A stretch of 64,000 nucleotides of DNA from Parapedobacter sp035556095 (GTDB taxonomy: Bacteria; Bacteroidota; Bacteroidia; Sphingobacteriales; Sphingobacteriaceae): the NCBI RefSeq assembly GCF_035556095.1, contig NZ_DATMFT010000025.1:124001-188000 (forward strand). The letters run 5' to 3'. Under the pieces are notes generated by a model. That model made no database searches, was not told the DNA's origin, and saw nothing but the letters and a program-made list of their open reading frames with translations. This document shows, one piece after another, positions 19,501 through 26,195 of the stretch (position 1 is its first letter; each line of letters starts with the position of its first letter). Position numbers and translations under genes: made by a program.

Positions 19501-19711
19501 TAAATGCGCCATTGAGATCAGTGGACACGGCAGCGGATCGGTGTTTCACGCTGACGGTTACGCCATCCAAAGGCCCCTGCTCATCGCTCACTTTCCCACT
19601 GATGCTCACTACTTGTTGTGCCACCGATATCGCCGGAAATGACATGATGAATAAGGCAGCAAAAAAAGCAAACATCCATGGTTTGGCTTTATTTGGTAAA
19701 CGTTTAAGCAT
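16523..19711 (-). CDS. SusC/RagA-family TonB-dependent transporter
   Basis: The 1062-residue protein has a signal peptide ending SVAQQ, a CarboxypepD_reg domain at about 36-110 (ISGKVSDEQGPLDGVTVSVK, LFRLVGF), and the canonical TonB box DEVVVIGYGVQKK. The plug contains LAGRVAGLTSMQR, NGTNPLILIDGVPRD and VLKDASATAIFGVRGANGVLIITTKRG, and the 22-strand-type barrel ends with the aromatic FGANIKF. It has no STN domain, so it is not expected to signal to a FecR anti-sigma factor. It is the first gene of the PUL transcript and follows a long non-coding stretch. The SusD partner starts 30 bp downstream. Confidence 0.96.
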   Translation of the reverse strand: MLKRLPNKAKPWMFAFFAALFIMSFPAISVAQQVVSISGKVSDEQGPLDGVTVSVKHRSAAVSTDLNGAFTLAGVRIGDTLLFRLVGFIDKELPVSNSSPVNVQLMPDNVGLDEVVVIGYGVQKKVTVTGAVSSVSPEELRVSSSASLANALAGRVAGLTSMQRVGGQPGVDDATMYLRGAATINGTNPLILIDGVPRDNIRTLDINEVESISVLKDASATAIFGVRGANGVLIITTKRGKVGKPELSANVTQSYSRLTREPEMPGSIEYMKLRNMAMENDGFEAPFTPDIIAKFENPLAGLDPTAPDYEEQAALRKWMYPDNDWYRMLVRRWSPQTNLNTNLSGGTDRITYFLNVGYLHQGGNMNTVSEDILKYDPSFKLDRYSFRSNVDYTVNKWLKAFVNLGTYIEKVNMPNAAIMYGGDQNWLVRDMMYQAQTMLPITPGPMTIPGFGVPPNLPLDPTYLNSGHYLDRSPFTIMNWYGYNLETRSNLNSSFGLDFNLDGITKGLSLKGMISYDAKGENRVRGNRSQTEYQAFIDPETDELSFSVFQLRQDNFWLSYGQGARYNVNFQGQLLYNRSFGKHNVGGMLRGDRDYWDDGGAAIPFNVLGFAGRATYDYDTRYLAEVNFGYNGSEQFSPESRFGFFPSGSIGWAISQEPFLKDNPYITFLKIRTSYGKVGNDKMGNLRFLYLDDITVGGGGFSGSLAAGRRVNEGLLGNRMLTWEVANKYNLGLDFSIMKDITGQVDFFRENRSQILLRRNSIPVWQGVPLNNIPRVNMGEVLNQGYEIELGYNKTVSPDLSLHFRGQLSYNRNKRTNVDEVPRDETYAYKYRGTGYPIGQAWGYLIDWDQDGGYWNEESLANPDRVTYGFGTPRPGDFVYKDLNGDKVIDDKDQAPIGVGHIPRYSYGFSFSAEWKAFDAYVFFQGLGKFNSGFAAQGTYETTIEGTYFPYHKKAWTEERWKNGEEITYPALHSEEGVNHRANSFFIFDRDLFRLKNFEVGYTLPENSLRLIGVSNMRVFVNGQNVFTWSPKFRPTHLDPENDDSIGYPQTSIFSFGANIKF

Positions 19712-20353
19712 AATACATAATTTTTAAGTTAATTTTGAACAATATTTAAGCTTTACTCCGACACTCTTTGTTAATAGCTAATGGTTCATCAAAAAATCCA
19801 TTATATTTTAGAGACTTCCTCTATATTAGCGTTTTAGTTTAAAGGCACTACGTTAAAATATCCCGGCTTTTCTCGGGTTCGGTATTATATGATATGGATA
19901 CGACTTAGATTTATTACTGGTGTCCACTAATAACGTTTGAAAGACAATTTTTCAATCTCAACAAAGCATTCTATCTGTTTGGCAAACGGCTACGGCTAAC
20001 TAATACACCTATGGCAGCCCTGTGCTTCAGTTCTAAGTCTAATTAACAATGGCTCCATCTATCATTAATCTATTGCAAGCTGTTCAACGAAATCTACCTC
20101 CTCATGCTGACTTAACCGTGTACCCAACGCACACAACATGAGCCTACAATTTCCCGGAGCCTACCTTACCAAGGCGTCCTCCAACTTTACCTACGCGGTC
20201 TTACTAGTGAAATTTAATTTAAATTTACAATAGAACAAATGTAACCATCCGATTACATGACAGCAACCCGGCCCGTGCTGCCCCGTCCCGTTCTGTCCTG
20301 CAGATGTCTCCGGGATTGCGGTAGAATATGCGCTCAACAGCAAGGCCGTCGCC
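19712..20353. other. Long non-coding region upstream of the first PUL
   Basis: This 642-bp stretch contains no credible gene on either strand. The part next to susC is AT-rich, as expected for a leader. A minus-strand promoter-like pair lies at 20236-20267, which would give a leader of about 500 nt. The plus strand at 20049-20058 has GGCTCCATCT, matching ten bases of the repeated leader block seen at 9116 and 61765, but its surroundings do not match. A regulatory leader, a small RNA or a decayed gene are all possible. Confidence 0.5.
20236..20267 (-). promoter_or_regulatory. Putative promoter of the first PUL
   Basis: On the minus strand TACATTTG (20236-20243) is a perfect match to the Bacteroidota -7 box TAnnTTTG. 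GTTG (20264-20267) stands 20 bp upstream in place of TTTG at -33. Transcription would start near 20229, leaving about 500 nt before the susC start codon. One match of this quality in 640 bp could be chance. Confidence 0.4.
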
Positions 20354-21514
20354 TTACTCGCCCGTACGGTTCCAATAGATTTTCAGGTTGTGGGTAGAAC
20401 GGCCAGAAGCGATGATATCCAGTTTACCATCACCGTTAAGGTCGGCAACGGTTAGGTCCTCACAGGCCATATCATCACCGATGTCAATCGCTTTGGTGTT
20501 CCAAGCTTCCCATAGTGGGTTAAATGGGATGTATATTTTTATTCCGATATAGCCCGCAGCGTCGGGGTTGCGCCAACCGGCTACAATCTGATCACGACCT
20601 GAACCAACGAAATCAGCCACCGCCAGTGCGTGGCCTTCTCGGAGGTCCTCATCAATAACCACCCGCGCTGCCCGATTTAACTTCTGCGCGCCCGCGCGCG
20701 GCACGTAGGCGGCAACTACATTACCATGCAGGGGCCCGATAGCAGCCAACATGGGCACTCCATTTTCCGCGCGCCCCACCCGCACTTCGCTGAACGCATC
20801 TCCTTTAATCAGCCAATTACTCCGCCAGCTGTTCCTCAAATAGAAAAACACCTTTACCCCCTCTTTCCCGCTCACGTAAACCTCCTCACGGTCGCCGACC
20901 TCATTCACGTCGAGGTTGTGCGTGAGGTGCATGGATTCATCGATGACCCAGTGTTGCCACGGCGCGTACGGATCATCGGGCTTTTCATAGGCAATTACTT
21001 TCACACCTTTCCCTTCGCCATCTTTATTGCCTCGGCCATGGAGCGGCAATACAATGAGATGGTATTTTCCCTCTTCTGCTTTCGCCCAGCGCATGCGGTG
21101 CACGGTGGGTTCATGGTGCAGCTTCACGGGCGTCCACTGCTGGGTGGGGTCTTCCGGACGGACAAGATAATGCACGGCGCCGGATTGTACTGTATCCGAC
21201 GTTTCTCCTGGGTTCCACTGCGCGCCCACGGCAACCTCCACCTTGCCGTCCCCGTCTATATCTCGCGCGGCGATGCAGACGTTGTCATGCTCAGTCAGGT
21301 TTTCGACCATAACGAAACGTTTCCAGTCGCCATTTCGATACCATACGAAGGCCTTTTTGTCTGCTAATAGGATATCCGGCCTGCCGTCGCCATCCACATC
21401 ACCGATAGCTAGCCCATATCCGATGGATACTTGCTCATCGATCGTTTGCTGTTCAAATGACGGGTATTGCTGCGATACTGTCAGGAGCTGAAAGAGTGGG
21501 AGCAGATAATACAT
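20354..21514 (-). CDS. FG-GAP/VCBS-repeat beta-propeller protein
   Basis: The 386-residue protein has a short hydrophobic N-terminus, so export is likely but the signal peptide is weak. Three calcium-binding loops of the FG-GAP/VCBS type are visible: DVDGDGRPD, DIDGDGKVE and DLNGDGKLD. Each follows an apolar GLAIGD-, AARD- or TVAD-type strand, as in integrin-like propellers. An internal VHRMRWA and LPLHGRG segment resembles the propeller part of fungal aldos-2-ulose dehydratases, but I cannot claim that activity. It lies 70 bp after the GH32 gene in the same direction, so the two may be cotranscribed. Confidence 0.75.
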   Translation of the reverse strand: MYYLLPLFQLLTVSQQYPSFEQQTIDEQVSIGYGLAIGDVDGDGRPDILLADKKAFVWYRNGDWKRFVMVENLTEHDNVCIAARDIDGDGKVEVAVGAQWNPGETSDTVQSGAVHYLVRPEDPTQQWTPVKLHHEPTVHRMRWAKAEEGKYHLIVLPLHGRGNKDGEGKGVKVIAYEKPDDPYAPWQHWVIDESMHLTHNLDVNEVGDREEVYVSGKEGVKVFFYLRNSWRSNWLIKGDAFSEVRVGRAENGVPMLAAIGPLHGNVVAAYVPRAGAQKLNRAARVVIDEDLREGHALAVADFVGSGRDQIVAGWRNPDAAGYIGIKIYIPFNPLWEAWNTKAIDIGDDMACEDLTVADLNGDGKLDIIASGRSTHNLKIYWNRTGE

Positions 21515-21584
21515 TGGCGGTTACCCTAAAGTAAAATAAAATGATGTCTGTCCGGTAAAGATAAGAAAAAACACATGCTTTTAT

Positions 21585-23231
21585 TTATTTCCAGATTGAC
21601 TGCACGCTGAATACTTCCAGGTTTTTTACCTCGATATTGTTGCCCCAAAAATGGAACCCTTCTTGATTGTTGGTATCGGGCCTTCGTTCCATGGAATAAG
21701 AGAACGCACCATCATCGATAAACACTTCGATACTCGTACGGTCGATATAGATGTCGGCCGAGATTTCCATACTTGTCCCGTCTTCAGGAGAATAAAAAGT
21801 GCCGTTCACCGTATTCCAGTTCAGATCGTAATCCACGATGCGCTGTCCATACAGGTTAAACCCCGCGCCTGTGGCGTGCGACAGCTTCAAGGTGGTCTTT
21901 ATCCGCAAACGGTCGGCCTCGTCGAATACGTCCAACAGCTCGTTTGCCCGATCTGACGACAGGTTCTCCCATTTTTCCAATGGCGTAAATAGCCGCTCGG
22001 TTTCGTTCACAGGCACATTAAACAAGCGGGGACCGTCTTTCGTTGTGCGGAGCGTCAGTTCGGTCGGTAGCAACATCATCCCGTTAAATGGCATTCCTGG
22101 ATGGCTTATACGGCCCCAACCGATCTGTACGCGCCTATCATCGGGCATGTTCGTGAACGTTTGTGCGGCATACATTGTGCCAGCGGTATATTGGTGTTTG
22201 CCCGATTCGGGGGTGAATACTTTACCGTCAAACGTTCCAAACATATACGTTCCAGATGCTCCATACATGACCCACTTGGTGTTTGACGGATTGCCGTCTA
22301 CGGGCAGTTCAAAGAGTTCAGGGCATTCCCAGAATCCCGTCACATGGCTTTCGTATTTCCAATCTTTAAGATCGCCGGAGGTATAGATGGAATGCCCGTC
22401 GCGTTCATTGAGGACCATCACCCAATGGCTTCCGGGCTCATACCAGAATAGTTTAGGGTCGCGCGTGTCGTGGCTGTTCCATTTCTCCTTCGAATCGATG
22501 ACCGGGTTGCCTGCATACTTGGTAAACGTACGCCCCTTGTCCAAGCTATAGGCGATGCATTGTACCTGCCTTTCGGCGCTGTGTGCGGTATATGCGGCAA
22601 TCATGGCAGGCGTATCGCCCTGGTTATAGCCCGCAGTGTTGTCGTAGTCGATTACCGCCGAGCCCGAAAACATGGTGCCCAATTGATCGGGAAATAACGC
22701 CACCGGCAATTCTTCCCAATGGACAAGGTCTTTGCTCACGGCGTGCCCCCAATGCATGTTTTCCCATTCCCGCTCATAGGGATTGTACTGATAAAAGAGA
22801 TGGTACTCCCCATCATGATAGATGAGGCCATTGGGGTCGTTGATCCAACCGCGCCGCGTACTAAAATGGAATTGTGGGCGGTTTTTCTCTCGGTAAAGAC
22901 TGTCTTGCCCGGCAATCGCATCCGCTTGATAAATCTTACTCAATGCTTTCACATTGCCGTCGTAACTGATTGTAATGGTTTTGCCAATCAAGTCGGACAC
23001 ATCCCTGAACACCCAATAATCGGCTTCACCCGGTGCAAGGCGGATGACAACAGACAGGTCAGGCTTACCTTCCACCTCAAAGGTCATGGTACTACGCTCC
23101 TCCTGGTGCGAGATGGGAAAGTTGAGATACCTGCTGTGGATGTTGATTTCGATTTCATTCGCCAAGACGCGGAGCCCAGCCATAGACACCACCCCCATTA
23201 CCAAAGTTGCTAACGCCAACCGTTTTTTCAT
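21585..23231 (-). CDS. GH32 fructan beta-fructosidase (levanase/inulinase-type) with N-terminal DUF4980-like domain
   Basis: The enzyme hydrolyses beta-fructosyl linkages in levan, inulin or sucrose-type substrates. The 548-residue protein has a signal peptide ending VLANE. Residues about 26-105 form a beta domain like the DUF4980 module found before Bacteroides GH32 enzymes. The catalytic propeller carries all three GH32 landmarks: WINDPNG with nucleophile D132, TRDPK with stabiliser D258, and WECPEL with acid/base E302. The C-terminal beta-sandwich includes ISADIYIDRTSIEVFIDDG. No SusC/SusD pair is adjacent, so it acts outside a classical PUL, possibly with the downstream VCBS protein. Exo or endo action cannot be decided from sequence. 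Confidence 0.93.
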   Translation of the reverse strand: MKKRLALATLVMGVVSMAGLRVLANEIEINIHSRYLNFPISHQEERSTMTFEVEGKPDLSVVIRLAPGEADYWVFRDVSDLIGKTITISYDGNVKALSKIYQADAIAGQDSLYREKNRPQFHFSTRRGWINDPNGLIYHDGEYHLFYQYNPYEREWENMHWGHAVSKDLVHWEELPVALFPDQLGTMFSGSAVIDYDNTAGYNQGDTPAMIAAYTAHSAERQVQCIAYSLDKGRTFTKYAGNPVIDSKEKWNSHDTRDPKLFWYEPGSHWVMVLNERDGHSIYTSGDLKDWKYESHVTGFWECPELFELPVDGNPSNTKWVMYGASGTYMFGTFDGKVFTPESGKHQYTAGTMYAAQTFTNMPDDRRVQIGWGRISHPGMPFNGMMLLPTELTLRTTKDGPRLFNVPVNETERLFTPLEKWENLSSDRANELLDVFDEADRLRIKTTLKLSHATGAGFNLYGQRIVDYDLNWNTVNGTFYSPEDGTSMEISADIYIDRTSIEVFIDDGAFSYSMERRPDTNNQEGFHFWGNNIEVKNLEVFSVQSIWK

Positions 23232-23289
23232 TTTGCCGTTGAGTTTTAGTTCTACAAATAAGCCTGCAAGCTAAGATATTCCACTTTAA

Positions 23290-23320
23290 TTTGCCAAAAA
23301 AGAATAAAGTAGTACTTTTA
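23290..23320 (+). promoter_or_regulatory. Promoter of the secreted esterase gene
   Basis: TTTG (23290-23293) is followed after exactly 19 bp by TACTTTTA (23313-23320). This matches the Bacteroidota consensus TTTG-N19-TAnnTTTG except for the last base. The -7 box ends 31 bp before the esterase start codon at 23352. The site lies in the divergent region shared with the GH32 gene. Confidence 0.65.
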
Positions 23321-23351
23321 TGCTTTGGTGAAATAAATTGCCCCACTTTGT

Positions 23352-24140
23352 ATGAAGCAAGCGTTATTGATTATTCTTGGTTGTTTATTGGTGTCTACGA
23401 TAGCATTTGCCCAGGATTTTTCAGCCTTTCAAGCGAAGCAGTTCATCCATCGGGGTGACACACTGCCATACCGGATATTGTATCCCGAGGATTATAATCC
23501 CGAAGCCACCTATCCGGTGCTCTTCTTCTTGCACGGTGCGGGCGAACGTGGCAACGATAACGAGAAGCAACTTGTTCATGGTGCAAAATTGTTCTTGGAA
23601 GATAGTGTTCGAAACACCTTCCCAGCTATTATAGTCTTCCCTCAATGCCCGGCCGATTCGTATTGGAGCAATGTGGATATCCAGTCAAACCCAGCAGGCC
23701 GGCGGGAGTTTTATTTCCGGACGAAAGGCAAACCGTCTACCGCAATGTCGCTATTCCTACAACTCGTAAAACATATCCGTAACCACGAAGCCGTAGATAA
23801 GCAGCGCCTTTACATCGGCGGGCTGTCTATGGGCGGTATGGGTACGTTCGAGGCGTTACGCCGCAAGCCCAAGTTTTTTGCTGCAGCATTCGCCATTTGC
23901 GGTGGCGATAACACAGCCAACACGAAAAAATACGCCCACGTGCCACTATGGATATTTCACGGCGAACTGGATAACGTTGTGCCACCCACCCATTCGCACG
24001 CCATCGTGGCCGAATTACAGCGGCTGGGAACCCACCCAAAGGCCACATTCTATCCGGCGGATAACCACAACAGCTGGGACAGCGCTTTCGCAGAACCGGA
24101 ATTATTACCGTGGTTGTTTGGCCACACCAATAATAAATAA
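23352..24140 (+). CDS. Secreted alpha/beta-hydrolase esterase (carboxylesterase/PHB depolymerase-like)
   Basis: The 262-residue protein has a signal peptide ending TIAFAQ. The alpha/beta-hydrolase core is complete. FFLHGAGERGND forms the oxyanion region, and GGLSMGGMG gives nucleophile S159. WIFHGELDNVVPP supplies D207 and ADNHNSWD supplies H239. The size and the HGAGERG motif fit the prolyl-oligopeptidase/PHB-depolymerase-like esterases often used by Bacteroidota to remove acyl or feruloyl groups from plant glycans. The substrate is not readable. It is transcribed divergently from the GH32 gene from a well-matched promoter. Its last codons are 59 bp from the permease gene, which may have its own promoter. 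Confidence 0.85.
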   Translation: MKQALLIILGCLLVSTIAFAQDFSAFQAKQFIHRGDTLPYRILYPEDYNPEATYPVLFFLHGAGERGNDNEKQLVHGAKLFLEDSVRNTFPAIIVFPQCPADSYWSNVDIQSNPAGRREFYFRTKGKPSTAMSLFLQLVKHIRNHEAVDKQRLYIGGLSMGGMGTFEALRRKPKFFAAAFAICGGDNTANTKKYAHVPLWIFHGELDNVVPPTHSHAIVAELQRLGTHPKATFYPADNHNSWDSAFAEPELLPWLFGHTNNK

Positions 24141-24199
24141 AGCACTGTAACACTTGGCTGTCAACACAGTCTAATCTCTAATATAAAACAGCGTGTGAG

Positions 24200-25447
24200 A
24201 TGTCGGTTAAAATGTCCAATAGGGAGAATGTTAAGCTGTCGCTACAATCAATAAGCAGCAACAAGCTACGCACATTCCTGACTGCACTGATTATTGCTAT
24301 CGGCATTACCGCCCTGGTAGGTATCCTTACGTCTATCGATGCGATTAAAAATTCGCTTACCGATTCTTTTTCGGCCATGGGTTCCAATTCCTTTAACATA
24401 CGCAACCGCGGCCTCAATATACAAATCGGGGGAAGCGGAACCCGGCCTAAGCAATTCCCACAGATTACCTATTACGAAGCAACGGCTTTCAAGGATGAGT
24501 TCAATTACCCGGCCATCGTATCCGTGAGCACATACGCGTCGTTCGGCGGAACCGTGAACTACAAAAGTGAAAAAACCAACCCCAATATCAATGTGCTCGG
24601 AGCGGATGAGAACTACCTGCAAACCGCAGGATATAACCTGTCTTCCGGTCGTAACTTTTCCCTTCGTGAAGTCGAATATGGCAGCAATGTAGTCATTGTC
24701 GGTTCGGAAATTGTGAAGCGACTCTTCCGGAACGGTGAAGAGCCCCTCGACCAAATGATCCGTATCGGCAGCTCGCAATACAAAATCATTGGCATATTGG
24801 AAGACAAAGGTTCGAGCGCCGGATTCGGTGGCGACAAGACCTGTATCATCCCGTTGGTTAAAGCACGCGCCGTGATGGCCTTAGGGCGGCCCTCCTATAC
24901 CATCACCGTAATGGCTGGAAATCCACACCAGCTCGAAATGGCTATTGGTGAAGCCACGGCACTATTTCGGAACATCCGCGGGGTAAGGGTCGGGAAGGAA
25001 ACCAATTTCGAAATCACCAAAAGTGATGCCGTAGCACAGATGCTTATCGAAAGCCTTACTTATGTCACCATCGGTGCCGTTGTCATCGCCTTGATCACAC
25101 TCATCGGCGCTTCCATCGGACTGATGAACATCATGCTGGTATCGGTTACCGAGCGCACCCGCGAAATAGGCATCCGTAAAGCCATCGGCGCTACACCGAC
25201 CGTTATCCGCAAGCAATTCCTTACGGAAGCGGTTGTTATCTGCCTGATGGGTGGGTTCGCCGGTATCTTCCTGGGCATACTTATCGGCAATATACTCGCC
25301 GTGGTGATGGGTGCCAGCTTTATCATCCCTTGGAACTGGATCATCCTTGGCGTTGCCGTCTGCGTAGGTGTAGGGATGATCTCTGGATACTACCCTGCAT
25401 CCAAAGCCTCACGGCTCGACCCCGTGGAAGCGCTGCGGTATGAGTAG
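24200..25447 (+). CDS. MacB/FtsX-type ABC transporter permease
   Basis: The 415-residue protein has the MacB topology: one transmembrane helix near residues 22-46, a large extracytoplasmic MacB_PCD-like domain at about 50-265, then three helices. The helices carry the FtsX signature GLMNIMLVSVTERTREIGIRKAIGATP and end in the typical DPVEALRYE. A start at codon 5 (24212) is also possible. Such permeases work with an ATP-binding subunit and often a membrane-fusion protein. Neither is present nearby, so the partner must be encoded elsewhere or this is an orphan. A response regulator follows 70 bp downstream on the same strand, suggesting a shared envelope-stress or export context. Confidence 0.9.
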   Translation: MSVKMSNRENVKLSLQSISSNKLRTFLTALIIAIGITALVGILTSIDAIKNSLTDSFSAMGSNSFNIRNRGLNIQIGGSGTRPKQFPQITYYEATAFKDEFNYPAIVSVSTYASFGGTVNYKSEKTNPNINVLGADENYLQTAGYNLSSGRNFSLREVEYGSNVVIVGSEIVKRLFRNGEEPLDQMIRIGSSQYKIIGILEDKGSSAGFGGDKTCIIPLVKARAVMALGRPSYTITVMAGNPHQLEMAIGEATALFRNIRGVRVGKETNFEITKSDAVAQMLIESLTYVTIGAVVIALITLIGASIGLMNIMLVSVTERTREIGIRKAIGATPTVIRKQFLTEAVVICLMGGFAGIFLGILIGNILAVVMGASFIIPWNWIILGVAVCVGVGMISGYYPASKASRLDPVEALRYE

Positions 25448-25517
25448 TATTCATTCGCTATGTACAAGGTAATTAATCGTTGTGTTTTGCGTTTTATCTA
25501 TAGTTAGCGCATCCGGC

Positions 25518-26195
25518 ATGACAAGCACTGCGACATCAGACAAGCTTAACTTACTCATCGTAGACGATCAGCAGATCATCATCGATGGGCTGACCTCCTT
25601 ACTCAAAGGAATCAATACTATCACGGTGAAAGGGGGTTGTTCCGATCCGTATCGGGTATGCGATGCCATTGAAGTGCTTCGACCCGACGTCATATTGATG
25701 GACCTGAACATGCCTGAAATGGACGGCATCGAATGCATCCAGCAAATACTCGAAAGCTATCCCCATCAAAAAATCTTGATGCTCACTGGATACGACGATA
25801 CGGAGCTGATACGCGACGCCCTCGCGAAAGGCGCCATGGGCTATGTACTCAAGAACATTGCGAAAGATGAACTGGTGCACGCCATACAGACCGTGTTTAC
25901 CGGAAAGCGGTACTTGGACCAAAGCGTGCAGGACAAAGTCATCGCTTCTTTCATAGGGAACGGCGAACCCACAGGCTCGCCGACACCTTCGGCTGATGAT
26001 TCCTTCAACCTGTCGAAGCGGGAAATAGAAGTGCTGACGCTGATTGCTGATGGAAAGACCAGCGCGAAGATTGCGGATGCGCTTTTTATCAGCACGAATA
26101 CCGTGGATACCCACCGCAAAAACATCATGGCCAAATGCGGTGTGAAGAACATTGCCGAGCTGGTCTCCTTCGCCAATAAGCATGGACTGTTATGA
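25518..26195 (+). CDS. NarL/LuxR-type response regulator
   Basis: The start is placed at the ATG at 25518; an upstream alternative start at 25482 would only add an unrelated extension. The receiver domain occupies residues about 11-125, with acidic D16/D17, phosphoacceptor D62 in ILMDLNMPEMDG, and the conserved lysine in YVLKN. The C-terminal LuxR helix-turn-helix (SKREIEVLTLIADGKTSAKI, then TVDTHRKNIMAK) binds DNA. The gene converges on a histidine kinase gene on the opposite strand, and their stop codons lie side by side (26190-26195). They are very likely a cognate pair. A possible target is the nested inverted repeat at 28209-28301, in front of the divergent lipoprotein gene. Confidence 0.93.
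   Translation: MTSTATSDKLNLLIVDDQQIIIDGLTSLLKGINTITVKGGCSDPYRVCDAIEVLRPDVILMDLNMPEMDGIECIQQILESYPHQKILMLTGYDDTELIRDALAKGAMGYVLKNIAKDELVHAIQTVFTGKRYLDQSVQDKVIASFIGNGEPTGSPTPSADDSFNLSKREIEVLTLIADGKTSAKIADALFISTNTVDTHRKNIMAKCGVKNIAELVSFANKHGLL

Noticed and set aside
20043..20070. Possible extra copy of the leader block on the plus strand
   Set aside because: Only ten bases (GGCTCCATCT) match. No stem-loop or TTAAGCACAC core follows in the right order, so chance is likely.
20726..21367. 213-codon plus-strand open frame
   Set aside because: It is opposite the VCBS gene, whose calcium loops confirm the minus strand.
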